DNA of 64,000 bases from SHZI01 sp040080965 (GTDB lineage Bacteria; Pseudomonadota; Gammaproteobacteria; Steroidobacterales; GCA-2729495), in assembly GCA_040080965.1 (NCBI GenBank), contig JBEBHH010000001.1:163670-227669 (forward strand), in the 5' to 3' direction. The notes beneath the pieces were generated by a model. It had not been told where the DNA came from, ran no database searches, and saw nothing but the letters and a program-made list of their open reading frames with translations. Positions 16,994-25,232 of this stretch are shown in pieces. The position numbers and the translations under genes are program-made. Numbering within the stretch: position 1 is the stretch's first letter; the number at the start of each line of letters is the position of its first letter.

Positions 16994-17287
16994 CTAGGGC
17001 CGGTGCCGTCGTTCGAGTTCGCCCAGGACCTCGTCCAGGGTGACTTCCCTGGCCGCCAGCAGCACGAGCACGTGGTAAAGCAGGTCGGCGGTCTCGGACA
17101 CGATCCGGGCCCGGTCATCCCCGACACCGGCCAGGGCCAGTTCCACGCCTTCCTCACCGACCTTCTGCGCCACTCTCTGGCGACCCGACGCCAGCAGTGA
17201 TGCGGTGTAGCTGGTGTCCGGCGGCGCACTTCGCCGATCAGCGATGATCCGCTCAAGCTGATGAAGAAAGTCCGGTTCGTTCGTCAT
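16994..17287 (-). CDS. hisE: Phosphoribosyl-ATP pyrophosphohydrolase
   Basis: 97 residues, an all-alpha MazG-like enzyme that turns PR-ATP into PR-AMP in histidine synthesis. Visible signatures: Q-K-V-G-E-E-G-V-E-L-A-L and S-E-T-A-D-L-L-Y-H, which supply the acidic metal ligands. The HisI cyclohydrolase domain that is fused in front of HisE in E. coli is absent, and no separate hisI is in the window. The ATG overlaps the hisF stop (ATGA). It ends the his operon, converging on lysAC with 22 nt between. Confidence 0.95.
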   Translation of the reverse strand: MTNEPDFLHQLERIIADRRSAPPDTSYTASLLASGRQRVAQKVGEEGVELALAGVGDDRARIVSETADLLYHVLVLLAAREVTLDEVLGELERRHRP

Positions 17288-18051
17288 GGACGCACCTCGA
17301 TGCCCGCCTGCCGAAGAAACGTCTTCAGCGGCCCGATATGAATGAGCCCCCGGTGGAAGACGCTCGCGGCAAGCGCGCCATCCACGCCGGCCGCGGAGAA
17401 TACCCGCAAGAAGTGGTCCATCGTGCCAGCACCGCCCGAGGCTACCAGCGGCACGGCGGACAGAGCCCGAATCTCCTGCAACTGTGCGATGTCATAGCCC
17501 TGCCGGACGCCGTCCTGGTTCATGCAGTTCAGTACGATCTCGCCCGCGCCACGCTCCTGGACTTCCCGTACCCAGGTGGATGTCGAGAGTCCGGAGAATG
17601 CCGTCTTGGACGGATCACCGGTGTTGCGGTACACCCGGAATGCTCCATTTTCCTCACGGCTGTCGATGCCAACTACCACGCACTGCGAGCCGAATCGCCG
17701 GGCCAGATCCGTGATGAGTCCCGGGTTGGCGAGGGCAGGGCTGTTGATGGAGATCTTGTCCGCCCCGTTCCGGAGAACTTGCTCCGCATCCGCCACGCTG
17801 CGTATGCCGCCGGCGACGCAGAAGGGAATGTCCAGTACCGCGGCAACCCGGGTTATCCAGCCACGGTCCACCGAACGGCCCTCGGGACTGGCGGTGATGT
17901 CGTAGAAGACAAGCTCGTCCGCCCCTTCGTCGCGGTAGCGGCGTGCGAGGTCGATGATGCCGCCGACGACCTCGTGATCACGGAACTGGACGCCCTTGAC
18001 CACCTGGCCATCCCGCACATCGAGGCAGGGAATTATGCGGCGCGCGAGAAT
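17284..18051 (-). CDS. hisF: Imidazole glycerol phosphate synthase cyclase subunit, apparent ATT start
   Basis: A (beta/alpha)8 enzyme using ammonia from HisH to make IGP and AICAR. Read from ATT at 18051 it has 255 residues, the family length, and begins (M/I)LARRIIPCLDVRDGQVVKG, with the first catalytic Asp in CLDV. The first ATG/GTG/TTG in this frame is a GTG at 18018, which would remove ILARRIIPCLD, including that Asp. GAGGAG at 18065-18060 is 8 nt before the ATT; the GTG has no such site. The second Asp region is seen as DITASPEGRS/D-G region (YDITASPEG). It overlaps hisA by 19 nt. Confidence 0.95.
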   Translation of the reverse strand: MLARRIIPCLDVRDGQVVKGVQFRDHEVVGGIIDLARRYRDEGADELVFYDITASPEGRSVDRGWITRVAAVLDIPFCVAGGIRSVADAEQVLRNGADKISINSPALANPGLITDLARRFGSQCVVVGIDSREENGAFRVYRNTGDPSKTAFSGLSTSTWVREVQERGAGEIVLNCMNQDGVRQGYDIAQLQEIRALSAVPLVASGGAGTMDHFLRVFSAAGVDGALAASVFHRGLIHIGPLKTFLRQAGIEVRP

Positions 18052-18773
18052 GACTCGATCTCCTCGAGGGTGAGCCGGCCATCCAGCAGCGCCTTTCCCG
18101 TGACCACCGAGGCGGCTCCAGTCGCCGCCAGTTGCCGCAGGTCCTCAAGCGACCCCACGCCACCGGAGGCGATGACGTCCGCCTGGGGAAAGCGCCTGGC
18201 GCATTCGCGGTAGAGCGCCAGGTTCGGTCCGGCGAGCGTCCCGTCCTGGGCAATGTCAGTGCAGAGGAAATGCCGGGCTCCCCGGGTGCAGAACCGGTCG
18301 AACAGGTCCCAGAGGCTGCTGCCGCTGTCCTGGACCCAGCCCCGCGTCAGTACCTGCGGGTCCGAGCGCGGTGGAACGCGGACGTCGAAGGCCAGCACCA
18401 GGTGGTCCGTCCCCAGCCGGTCGAGCCATTCCAGTGCGACATCGGGCTGTTCGGCAGCCACGGACCCCACGACGACCCGGTCGGCGCCGGCGGCCCGCAA
18501 TGCCAGTGCACGGTCCAGGTCGCGCACCCCGCCGCCTGCCTGGACCGCCACGCCAGCCTGGCTCGCCATCGCGCTGATGAGGTCCATGTTCCGGGGACTG
18601 CCGGTCTTCGCACCATCCAGGTCGACGACGTGCAACCGCCGGAGGCCTGCTTCCCCGTAGCGGCGAGCCAGGTCCAACGGGTCGGCGCTGTACACGGTGA
18701 CACGGGCAAAGTCGCCCTGGTAAAGCCGGACGCAGCGTTGGTCGAGAAGGTCGATGGCGGGGATGACTTCCAT
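18033..18773 (-). CDS. hisA: ProFAR isomerase (5'-ProFAR to PRFAR)
   Basis: 246 residues of the TIM-barrel family paralogous to HisF. It begins MEVIPAIDLLDQRCVRLYQG, the IPAID motif holding the first catalytic Asp. The second Asp is in FLCTDIAQDGTLAGPN, and phosphate loops VQAGGGVRD and ASGGVGS are present. Sits between hisH (3-nt gap) and hisF (19-nt overlap). Confidence 0.96.
   Translation of the reverse strand: MEVIPAIDLLDQRCVRLYQGDFARVTVYSADPLDLARRYGEAGLRRLHVVDLDGAKTGSPRNMDLISAMASQAGVAVQAGGGVRDLDRALALRAAGADRVVVGSVAAEQPDVALEWLDRLGTDHLVLAFDVRVPPRSDPQVLTRGWVQDSGSSLWDLFDRFCTRGARHFLCTDIAQDGTLAGPNLALYRECARRFPQADVIASGGVGSLEDLRQLAATGAASVVTGKALLDGRLTLEEIESFSRAA
18049..18065 (-). promoter_or_regulatory. 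Shine-Dalgarno plus ATT initiation site of hisF
   Basis: On the minus strand GAGGAG (18065-18060) is followed by 8 nt and then ATT (18051-18049). The ATT aligns with the initiator Met of E. coli HisF (MLAKRIIPCLDV against ILARRIIPCLDV). Spacing and strength are those of a normal ribosome-binding site, which favours true initiation at ATT over the internal GTG. Confidence 0.6.
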
Positions 18774-18776
18774 GTC

Positions 18777-19400
18777 TCAGTATCTCGTCAGGAAGTTCGC
18801 GAGGACCTGGGCGCCAAGCGGTCCGGAGCGCTCCGGGTGAAACTGGGTCGCGAGGAAATTGCCGGCCTCGACGACCGCCGAGAACGGCCATCCGTAGTCA
18901 GTCTGGCCGACCGTCGCTGCACCCAGTTCCGCCGCGTAGCCGTGCACGAAATAGAAGTAGCTGCCGTCGGCCACTCCGGCGAGTAGCGGGCTGGGCCGCT
19001 TTGACACGACCTGGTTCCAGCCCATGTGGGGAACGGGACGGCCGGGAGCGGCGGCGAAGCCCCGGACGGCACCCTTCAGAATGCCGAGGCACTCGGTGTC
19101 GTCCTCTTCGGACCGGTCGAACAGCAGCTGCAGCCCCAGGCAGATTCCCAGTACCGGCTGGGTAAGTCGGGGAATCACCGTGTCCAGACCTTTCAGCCGC
19201 AGGCGCTCCATCGCCGCCCGGGCCGCCCCCACGCCAGGCAGGATCACGTGGGACGCAGACCGGATCGCAGCGGGATCGGCGGTGAGCTCGCCGGCCGCGC
19301 CAAGCCGTTCGAGGGCAAAGCGGAGGGAGGCGATGTTGGCGCCGCCACCATCAACAATCGCCACGCGTCTCGCGGCCAGGTCCCCGGCGGTCGGGTTCAC
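18777..19400 (-). CDS. hisH: Imidazole glycerol phosphate synthase glutaminase subunit
   Basis: 207 residues from GTG 19400. Class I glutamine amidotransferase: the nucleophile Cys lies in LGICLGLQLLF, and the His and Glu of the triad in TQFHPERSGPLG. It feeds ammonia to HisF. The GTG overlaps the hisB stop in a GTGA, which implies translational coupling and makes longer upstream starts unlikely. The N-terminal strand RVAIVDGGGANIASLRFAL differs from the usual DYG(M/A)GN by having GGGAN. Confidence 0.94.
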   Translation of the reverse strand: MNPTAGDLAARRVAIVDGGGANIASLRFALERLGAAGELTADPAAIRSASHVILPGVGAARAAMERLRLKGLDTVIPRLTQPVLGICLGLQLLFDRSEEDDTECLGILKGAVRGFAAAPGRPVPHMGWNQVVSKRPSPLLAGVADGSYFYFVHGYAAELGAATVGQTDYGWPFSAVVEAGNFLATQFHPERSGPLGAQVLANFLTRY

Positions 19401-20470
19401 AAGGTTCCCTTGGTGCTCGGCAGGGAACTGCCCGACCTGGCAATGGCTTGTCGCAGGGCCCGGCCAAAACCCTTGAAGCACGCTTCGACCATGTGATGGG
19501 TATTCTCACCCTGAACGGCAATGTGCAGGTTGGCCCCCAGGCTGTCGGTCACGGAGCGGAAGAAGTGGGGAACCAGTTCCGTGGGCAGTTCGCCAACCAC
19601 GGCGCGGGGAAACGTGCCATCGAATACGAGGTATGCCCGTCCGGAGAGATCGAGGCTGATGCGGGCCTCGGTCTCGTCCATGGGCAGCAGGAAACCAAAG
19701 CGGCCGATCCCGCGCTTGTCGCCCAGCGCAGTCCTTAGCGCTTCGCCAAGGGCCAGGGCCACATCCTCGACCGTGTGGTGCTCGTCGACCTGGAGGTCGC
19801 CGTCGCAGGCGAGCGTGAGGGCAAAGCCGCCGTGTTTCGCCACCTGGTCCAGCATGTGATCGAAGAAGCCGATGCCCGTCCGGATACTCACCGGAGCCTC
19901 GGCGTCCAGGTCGATGCTTACGGAGATCCGGGTCTCGCGGGTCTCGCGGCGGACACTGGCGGTGCGCGGGCGGTCGATGACGGCGTGGGCGATCCCGCTC
20001 CACGATTCCGGATTCGCGGGATCGACACGGTAGCCCTGCACGCCGATGTTCCTCGCAAACTCGAGATCGGTGGCACGATCACCGGCAACAAAGCTTCTTT
20101 CCCGATCGAGATTCACCGTGCCCAGGAAGTCACCCAGGTGACCCGGATTCGGCTTGCGGCACGTGCAGCGTTCCTCCGGCCGGTGGGGGCACACGAAGAC
20201 CCGCCGGAAACAGATGCCCTGTGACTCGAAGAGGCGAAGGACGAAATCCTGGACCTCCTGAAAGGCCGCTTCGGGAAATGCCGGCGTGCCCAGGCCGTCC
20301 TGGTTGGTGACCATGACGAATTCGTAGCCGGCCTCACGGAGGCGGAGGAGGGCGGGAATGACTCCCGGTACCAGGGCCACCTTGTCGAGACGGTCCACCT
20401 GCTCGTCGGCAGGCTCGACGATCAGGCATCCATCCCGGTCCAGGAAAGCGATCTTGCTGGTGCTTGCCAT
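19397..20470 (-). CDS. hisB: Bifunctional histidinol-phosphatase / imidazoleglycerol-phosphate dehydratase
   Basis: 357 residues, as in the E. coli fused enzyme. Residues 1 to about 165 are a HAD phosphatase: AFLDRDGCLI with the nucleophilic Asp, a zinc loop of the type C-x-H-x-P...C-x-C (CPHRPEERCTC), and GDRATDLEFA. Residues about 170-357 are the dehydratase with HHTVEDVALALGEAL and the metal-binding histidines in FFDHMLDQ and H-F-F-R-S. It catalyses steps 7 and 9 of the pathway. It overlaps hisC as TGATG and hisH as GTGA. Confidence 0.96.
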   Translation of the reverse strand: MASTSKIAFLDRDGCLIVEPADEQVDRLDKVALVPGVIPALLRLREAGYEFVMVTNQDGLGTPAFPEAAFQEVQDFVLRLFESQGICFRRVFVCPHRPEERCTCRKPNPGHLGDFLGTVNLDRERSFVAGDRATDLEFARNIGVQGYRVDPANPESWSGIAHAVIDRPRTASVRRETRETRISVSIDLDAEAPVSIRTGIGFFDHMLDQVAKHGGFALTLACDGDLQVDEHHTVEDVALALGEALRTALGDKRGIGRFGFLLPMDETEARISLDLSGRAYLVFDGTFPRAVVGELPTELVPHFFRSVTDSLGANLHIAVQGENTHHMVEACFKGFGRALRQAIARSGSSLPSTKGTL

Positions 20471-21528
20471 CAGTTCCCCAGTGCCTTGAGCAGCTTGTCA
20501 TTCTCTTCCGCGGAGCCGACGGTGATCCGGATCCCGCCGGGCAGCAACGGGTCCCAGCTGAAATCCCTGAGCAGGATCCCGGCTTCCCGGGCACGGCCGA
20601 CGAGCGCCGCGGCGTTGCGTGATTCCACGAAGATGAAATTGGCGGCGCTGGGCCATACGCGATCGACCCCCCGTATGTGGGGCAGGGCGAGCATCAGTCG
20701 TTCGCGTTCAGCAAGGATCAGGCCGCGGCGGCGGGCAAGCTCCAGGCCCGCGTCGGGCGTCAGCAGGCGGAGGACGGCGTCCTGGCTGGTCGTCGGGAAG
20801 CAGTAGGGTGGCAGTACGCGGCCCAGGAGTTCGACCAGGCTGGCGGGTCCTATCAGCGCACCGCAGCGGACCCCGGCCAGGCTTAGCGCCTTCGACAGGG
20901 TGCGCAACACCACCAGATTCTCGTGAGCCGCCAGCAACGCGGCCATGGGGTCGTCGCCTGCAAACTCCTGGTATGCCGCGTCGAGGACCACGACGCCGCG
21001 ACCCTTCAGGCCCGCGCAGAGGCGGCTGATATCGGCATCCGGGAAGCGGTTGCCCGTCGGGTTGTTCGGGGAACACACGAAGACCAGCTTGGTTGCCGGC
21101 ACCCACTCGCGAAGGATGGCCGCGACCGGCAGGCTGAAGCCCTGGGCCCGGGCCAGCGGCACCTGCTGCACCCCGGCTCCCTGGATCCGGGCGTACACCT
21201 CGTACATCCCGAAGGTCGGCGGGCAGATGAGCACGTTGTCCTGGCCGGCCCGGCAGAAGGCACGAACGAGGACGTCAATGGCCTCGCTGGAGCCGCGGGT
21301 GACCAGCAGCTGACCCGGCTGCAGGCCGTAATGGGCCGTCAGCCGCTCTGTAAGCTCCGCAGGGCGGGGGTCGGGGTAGCGATTGAGTCCGTCACGGGTC
21401 TCGTCGCCCGGCGGACGCCAGGGCGTCTCGTTGGCATTGAGCCGGATGAAGCCGCCCAGGTAATCCGCAGGCCTGTAGGGCCGAAGCTGGCGGATGTCCG
21501 GTCGGAGAAGCTCAATGGCGCCGGTCAT
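20470..21528 (-). CDS. hisC: Histidinol-phosphate aminotransferase
   Basis: 352 residues, a fold-type I PLP enzyme. It starts MTGAIELLRPDIRQLRPY. RLNANETPW is the typical substrate-binding N-terminal block, CSPNNPTGN the PLP-phosphate/Asn region, and LRTLSKALSLAGVR carries the Schiff-base lysine. It transaminates imidazole-acetol phosphate. The start at 21528 overlaps the hisD stop (ATGA); the open frame upstream of it is only a shadow of hisD. Confidence 0.95.
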   Translation of the reverse strand: MTGAIELLRPDIRQLRPYRPADYLGGFIRLNANETPWRPPGDETRDGLNRYPDPRPAELTERLTAHYGLQPGQLLVTRGSSEAIDVLVRAFCRAGQDNVLICPPTFGMYEVYARIQGAGVQQVPLARAQGFSLPVAAILREWVPATKLVFVCSPNNPTGNRFPDADISRLCAGLKGRGVVVLDAAYQEFAGDDPMAALLAAHENLVVLRTLSKALSLAGVRCGALIGPASLVELLGRVLPPYCFPTTSQDAVLRLLTPDAGLELARRRGLILAERERLMLALPHIRGVDRVWPSAANFIFVESRNAAALVGRAREAGILLRDFSWDPLLPGGIRITVGSAEENDKLLKALGN

Positions 21529-22841
21529 GGTCGTGTATCCGCCGCATCGAGGCGCACGGTGACGGCCCGCGCGTGGGCATCGAGGCCTTCGAGCCCCGCC
21601 AGGGTCCGCACGGTCGGGGCGAGCCCCCGCAGGCCGGTGAGGCTGACTTCCTGCACGGTCATGCGCCGCTGGAAATCCGTGACCGAGAGTCCGCTGTAGG
21701 CGCGCGCGTAGCCGTAGGTGGGAAGCACGTGATTGGTTCCGCTGCAATAGTCGCCGACCGACTCGGGGGTCCACCGGCCCAGGAATACGGATCCGGCGGT
21801 ACTCACGTTCTCGGCAAACGCGCGCGGGTCCGCGACCTGCACGATGAGGTGTTCCGGGGCGTACTCGTTGGCTGCCGCAGTGGCTTCCTCCCTGCTGGAC
21901 ACGAGCACGGCGACGGCATGCCGGAGCGACTGTTCGATGATCGACCTCCGGCTCAGCGATGCCAGGGAGTTTTCGATCTCCCGCTCGACTTTGGCCAGTA
22001 ATTCGGCATCGAGCGTCACCAGGACCACGTGAGAATCGGGACCGTGCTCCGCCTGGGACAGCAGATCCATGGCCACAAACCGGGGATCGGCCAGGCGGTC
22101 GGCGACCACCATGACTTCCGATGGCCCGGCGGGCATGTCGAGGGCGGCCCCTGCCGGATCGCTCGCCACGATCGACTTCGCCGCCGTGACCCAGGCGTTG
22201 CCGGGACCGAAGATCTTGGCCACCTTCGGTACGGAGGCAGTTCCGTAGGCCATGGCTGCGATCGCCTGGGCGCCTCCGGCCTTGAAGATGTCGCGGATAC
22301 CGCAGGCGCGCGCGACCACCACGACTGCGGGATCTGCCAGCCCGTCGGGTCTGGGAGGCGTGCACATCACCCGGGTGGGGCAGCCTGCGATCGCGGATGG
22401 CACGCCAAGCATGATGGCAGTCGACGGCAGCGGCGCAGAGCCCGCCGGCACATACAGGCCCACAGCATCCAGGGGTTTGCTGATTCGCTCGCACACCACG
22501 CCAGGCGCCGTCTCGATGCGCAACGGCGGCGTCGTCTGGGCTTCGTGGAAGCGGCGCACATTGGCAATGGCTGTCGCAATGGCAGCATGCGCCTCGGCAG
22601 GCAGGGCAGCCTCTGCGGATTGCGCTTCGTGGTCGGAAACCCGCAACTCCGCCAGTGGAGCCCGGTCGAGGTCGCGGGCCAGCCGGAGCAATGCTGCATC
22701 CCCGTCCTGCCGGACCTCAGCAATGATCCTGCGTACCTTCGCGTCCAGCTCGGGATTCCGGGCAATCGCGGGGCGCAGCAGCGCCGCCCGGCGGACAGCC
22801 GGGTCCATTGCTGACCAGTTACACCGGCTGAAGCGGATCAC
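21525..22841 (-). CDS. hisD: Histidinol dehydrogenase
   Basis: 438 residues from GTG 22841, matching the family. It oxidises L-histidinol to histidine in two NAD-dependent steps. Seen: YVPAGSAPLPSTAIM, FGPGNAWVTAAK, DMPAGPSEVMV, LLSQAEHGPDSHVVL (zinc-binding Gln/His) and the YCSGTNHVLPTYGYAR block. The GTG overlaps the hisG stop (GTGA); in-frame codons further upstream lie inside hisG and add unrelated sequence. Confidence 0.96.
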   Translation of the reverse strand: MIRFSRCNWSAMDPAVRRAALLRPAIARNPELDAKVRRIIAEVRQDGDAALLRLARDLDRAPLAELRVSDHEAQSAEAALPAEAHAAIATAIANVRRFHEAQTTPPLRIETAPGVVCERISKPLDAVGLYVPAGSAPLPSTAIMLGVPSAIAGCPTRVMCTPPRPDGLADPAVVVVARACGIRDIFKAGGAQAIAAMAYGTASVPKVAKIFGPGNAWVTAAKSIVASDPAGAALDMPAGPSEVMVVADRLADPRFVAMDLLSQAEHGPDSHVVLVTLDAELLAKVEREIENSLASLSRRSIIEQSLRHAVAVLVSSREEATAAANEYAPEHLIVQVADPRAFAENVSTAGSVFLGRWTPESVGDYCSGTNHVLPTYGYARAYSGLSVTDFQRRMTVQEVSLTGLRGLAPTVRTLAGLEGLDAHARAVTVRLDAADTRP

Positions 22842-23740
22842 GCGAGCATCTTCTCCACGGGAATGACCAGCACCGACGTGGCGCCAGCCGCCTTGAGGCT
22901 TTCGAGCGTTTCCCAGAAGACGTTCTCCCGGCACACGACGTGCACGGCGACGCGATCATCGCGGCCATCGAGGGGCAATACTGTCGGCGCCTCAGATCCG
23001 GGGAGGAGGGCTGCAATCCGGGCGAGAGCGGATTTCGGTGCGTGCATCATGATGTACTTGCTCTCTCGCACCTGCATCACGCCTTCGACGCGCTGGAGCA
23101 GCTTGCCGATCCACTCCGCTTTCTCCGCTGGCACCTGGACAGGCGTCTGCAGCAGCACGGCGTGGCTCTCCAGGATGGTCTCACCTTCGCGAAGCTTGTT
23201 GGCAATCAAGGTGGCGCCAGTGGAAACGAGGTCGCAGATCGCGTCAGCCCGGCCCAGGCTGGGCGCAATCTCCACAGCACCGGAGAACTCCACGACGGTC
23301 GCATTCACGTTCTGGCGCCGGAGGTAGTCCCGGACAATGGACGGGTAACTGGTGGCAATGCGCCGTCCTTCGAGCCCCGCGGCATTGCGCAGGGGGCTGC
23401 CGTCCGGATAGGCGAATGCCAGGCGGCAGTGCCCGTAATCCAGGGAGCGGAGGATGCGGAAGGGCTCGACGGGCTCCTGCTGAAGGAAGTGCAGCCTCTT
23501 TTCCTCCACGATGTTCAGCCCGGCAATCCCCAGATCGCAGACATCGTCCCGCACGAGGCCGGGAATGTCGTCGTCCCGCACGAGCAGCACGTCCACTGGC
23601 ATGTTTTCGCCAAACGCTATGAGCTGGTCCGGGCCCTTGGTGTACTTCAGGCCGCAGCGCTGGAGCAGGTCCAGGGATTGTTCCGTCAGTCGCCCGGACT
23701 TCTGGATGGCCACCTTGATGCGCGCAGGTTTGTCGGTCAT
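22838..23740 (-). CDS. hisG: ATP phosphoribosyltransferase, long form
   Basis: 300 residues, so the long, histidine-regulated hexameric form that does not need HisZ. KVAIQKSGRLTEQSLDLLQRCG is the N-terminal signature, DLGIAGLNIVEE the substrate-binding segment, and the C-terminal 75 residues form the ACT-like allosteric domain. First committed step of histidine synthesis. It is 6 nt downstream of the TrpR-like regulator gene. Confidence 0.96.
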   Translation of the reverse strand: MTDKPARIKVAIQKSGRLTEQSLDLLQRCGLKYTKGPDQLIAFGENMPVDVLLVRDDDIPGLVRDDVCDLGIAGLNIVEEKRLHFLQQEPVEPFRILRSLDYGHCRLAFAYPDGSPLRNAAGLEGRRIATSYPSIVRDYLRRQNVNATVVEFSGAVEIAPSLGRADAICDLVSTGATLIANKLREGETILESHAVLLQTPVQVPAEKAEWIGKLLQRVEGVMQVRESKYIMMHAPKSALARIAALLPGSEAPTVLPLDGRDDRVAVHVVCRENVFWETLESLKAAGATSVLVIPVEKMLA

Positions 23741-23746
23741 GTGATG

Positions 23747-24052
23747 CTACTTTCGCCGCCGTTCCAGCGCCTTGCTGTAACCACCGGCTCCACTGTTGAG
23801 GTAACGGGCCACGCGACCGATGGTTGTGACGCTGACACCAGTCCTGTCGTGGATCTGCCGATAGGGAAGGCCGCGGTCGAGCAGTTCCGCGACCAGCCAG
23901 CGATCTTTGAGGGCCTGCAGCTCCGCAGGAGTGCACAGGTCGACCAGAAAAGCCCGGACTTCGCCGGCATCACGCAGGCTGAGGATGGCCCGGGCGAGCG
24001 ACTGCTCGGCGGCTTCCTCGTCGCGCGGGGCCAGGATCCTGTGCTCCTTCAA
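23747..24052 (-). CDS. TrpR/YerC-family regulator, probable repressor of the his operon
   Basis: 101 residues starting on TTG with GGAG just upstream. It matches the small all-helical TrpR/YerC-YecD family: AILSLRDAGEVRAFLVDLCT, ELQALKDRWLVAELLDRG, then the helix-turn-helix YRQIHDRTGVSVTTIGRVAR and LNSGAGGYSKALER. TrpR uses tryptophan as corepressor; relatives placed before his genes have been proposed as histidine-responsive repressors (HisR). It is the first gene of the his operon, and a perfect inverted repeat lies 12-39 nt before its start. Histidine as effector is inference. Confidence 0.85.
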   Translation of the reverse strand: MKEHRILAPRDEEAAEQSLARAILSLRDAGEVRAFLVDLCTPAELQALKDRWLVAELLDRGLPYRQIHDRTGVSVTTIGRVARYLNSGAGGYSKALERRRK

Positions 24053-24063
24053 GGTCGCTCCAA

Positions 24064-24091
24064 TGTATTAACGTGTTAGTACGTTAATACA
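24064..24091. promoter_or_regulatory. Perfect 11-bp inverted repeat, candidate operator of the his operon
   Basis: TGTATTAACGT (24064-24074) and ACGTTAATACA (24081-24091) are exact inverted repeats around a 6-nt spacer. The stretch is AT-rich in a GC-rich genome and lies immediately upstream of the TrpR-like gene, where the promoter must be. The size and symmetry suit a dimeric helix-turn-helix protein such as the neighbouring regulator. As RNA it would lie in or before the leader, so a DNA operator is the simpler reading. Confidence 0.7.
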
Positions 24092-24164
24092 AACACCCCC
24101 GCCAAGGCAAGCTCGGGATGGGCACGCGCCGGAGAACCAGGGGCTGGGACCGGAAAACGGCCCG

Positions 24165-25232
24165 TCAGTGGACCGTGACGCCGCGCAGTACTGCGGCGCC
24201 CATGGCGGGTGTGCTGGCTGGCGAAGTCCCGGGGGCCGCAATATCGGCTGTCCTGTGGCCTGACTCGATTGCCGCAAAGACCGCTTTCTCGACGACTTCC
24301 GCTTCGGCCTCCAGGCCGAGGGAGTGCCTGAGCAACATGGCTGCACTAAGGATGGTGCCGCAGGGATTGGCCCTGGCCATCCCGGCAATGTCTGGTGCCG
24401 ACCCGTGAATGGGCTCGTAAAGCCCGCGTAGGCCGTCACCCAATGCTGCTGAGGGGAGCATTCCGAGGGAGCCGGTGAGCATCGAGGCTTCATCGGTCAG
24501 GATGTCTCCGAACATGTTCTCGGTGACCAGGACGTCGAAGTCCGCCGCCCGGGACAGCAGGTGCATTGCCGCCGCGTCGACCAGCAGGTGCTCGACCTGG
24601 ACCTGGGGAAACTCCCGGGGAAACAATTCGGCAGCAATGGACCGCCACAGACGGGAGGTGTCGAGGACATTGGCCTTGTCGATCGACGTGATCCTGCGCC
24701 GTCGCTGCATGGCCAGGCGACCGGCCATGCGCAGGACACGCTCGATTTCTCCGCGGGTGTAGGTGCAGACATCGGTGGCCGAATCCGCGGTCCGCTCTTT
24801 ACGGCCGAAATAGATACCGCCCGTAAGCTCCCGTATTACAAGGATATCAACGCCCGCCAGGCGGGCTTCCTTGAGGGGGGAAGAAGCATAGAGGGCTGGG
24901 TGGGTGACGACCGGGCGGAGGTTGGCGTACACCCCCATGGCTGCCCGCATGTCGAGCAGGCCCTGCTCGGGGCGAACGGGCGCGTCAGGGCTGCTCCACT
25001 TGGGTCCGCCGACGGCTCCCAGGAGCACAGCGTGCGCCTCCGCGCAAAGCTGGCGCGTTGCCGGCGGAAACGCAGAGCCGGTTGCGTCGATCGCTGCACC
25101 GCCGATCAGTCCATCCCGAAAAACGAACTGATGCCCGAAGCGGGAGGCGATGGCCTTGAGTACCCGAACGGCCTCCGCAGTTACCTCCGGGCCGATGCCA
25201 TCCCCGGCGAGAACGCCGATCAGGGCTTCCAC
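24165..25232 (-). CDS. leuB: 3-isopropylmalate dehydrogenase
   Basis: 355 residues. It oxidises and decarboxylates 3-isopropylmalate using NAD. Seen: LAGDGIGPEV at the N-terminus, LLGAVGGPKW, VIRELTGGIYFG, the NMFGDILTDEASMLTGSLG metal-binding block (with D of D-I-L-T-D) and YEPIHGSAPDIAG. It overlaps the end of leuD by 13 nt. A 112-nt gap separates it from the regulator gene below. Confidence 0.97.
   Translation of the reverse strand: MEALIGVLAGDGIGPEVTAEAVRVLKAIASRFGHQFVFRDGLIGGAAIDATGSAFPPATRQLCAEAHAVLLGAVGGPKWSSPDAPVRPEQGLLDMRAAMGVYANLRPVVTHPALYASSPLKEARLAGVDILVIRELTGGIYFGRKERTADSATDVCTYTRGEIERVLRMAGRLAMQRRRRITSIDKANVLDTSRLWRSIAAELFPREFPQVQVEHLLVDAAAMHLLSRAADFDVLVTENMFGDILTDEASMLTGSLGMLPSAALGDGLRGLYEPIHGSAPDIAGMARANPCGTILSAAMLLRHSLGLEAEAEVVEKAVFAAIESGHRTADIAAPGTSPASTPAMGAAVLRGVTVH

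Noticed and set aside
21529..22494. Apparent N-terminal extension of hisC
   Set aside because: The extra residues are the out-of-frame complement of hisD; the HisC family starts at 21528 with an ATGA overlap.
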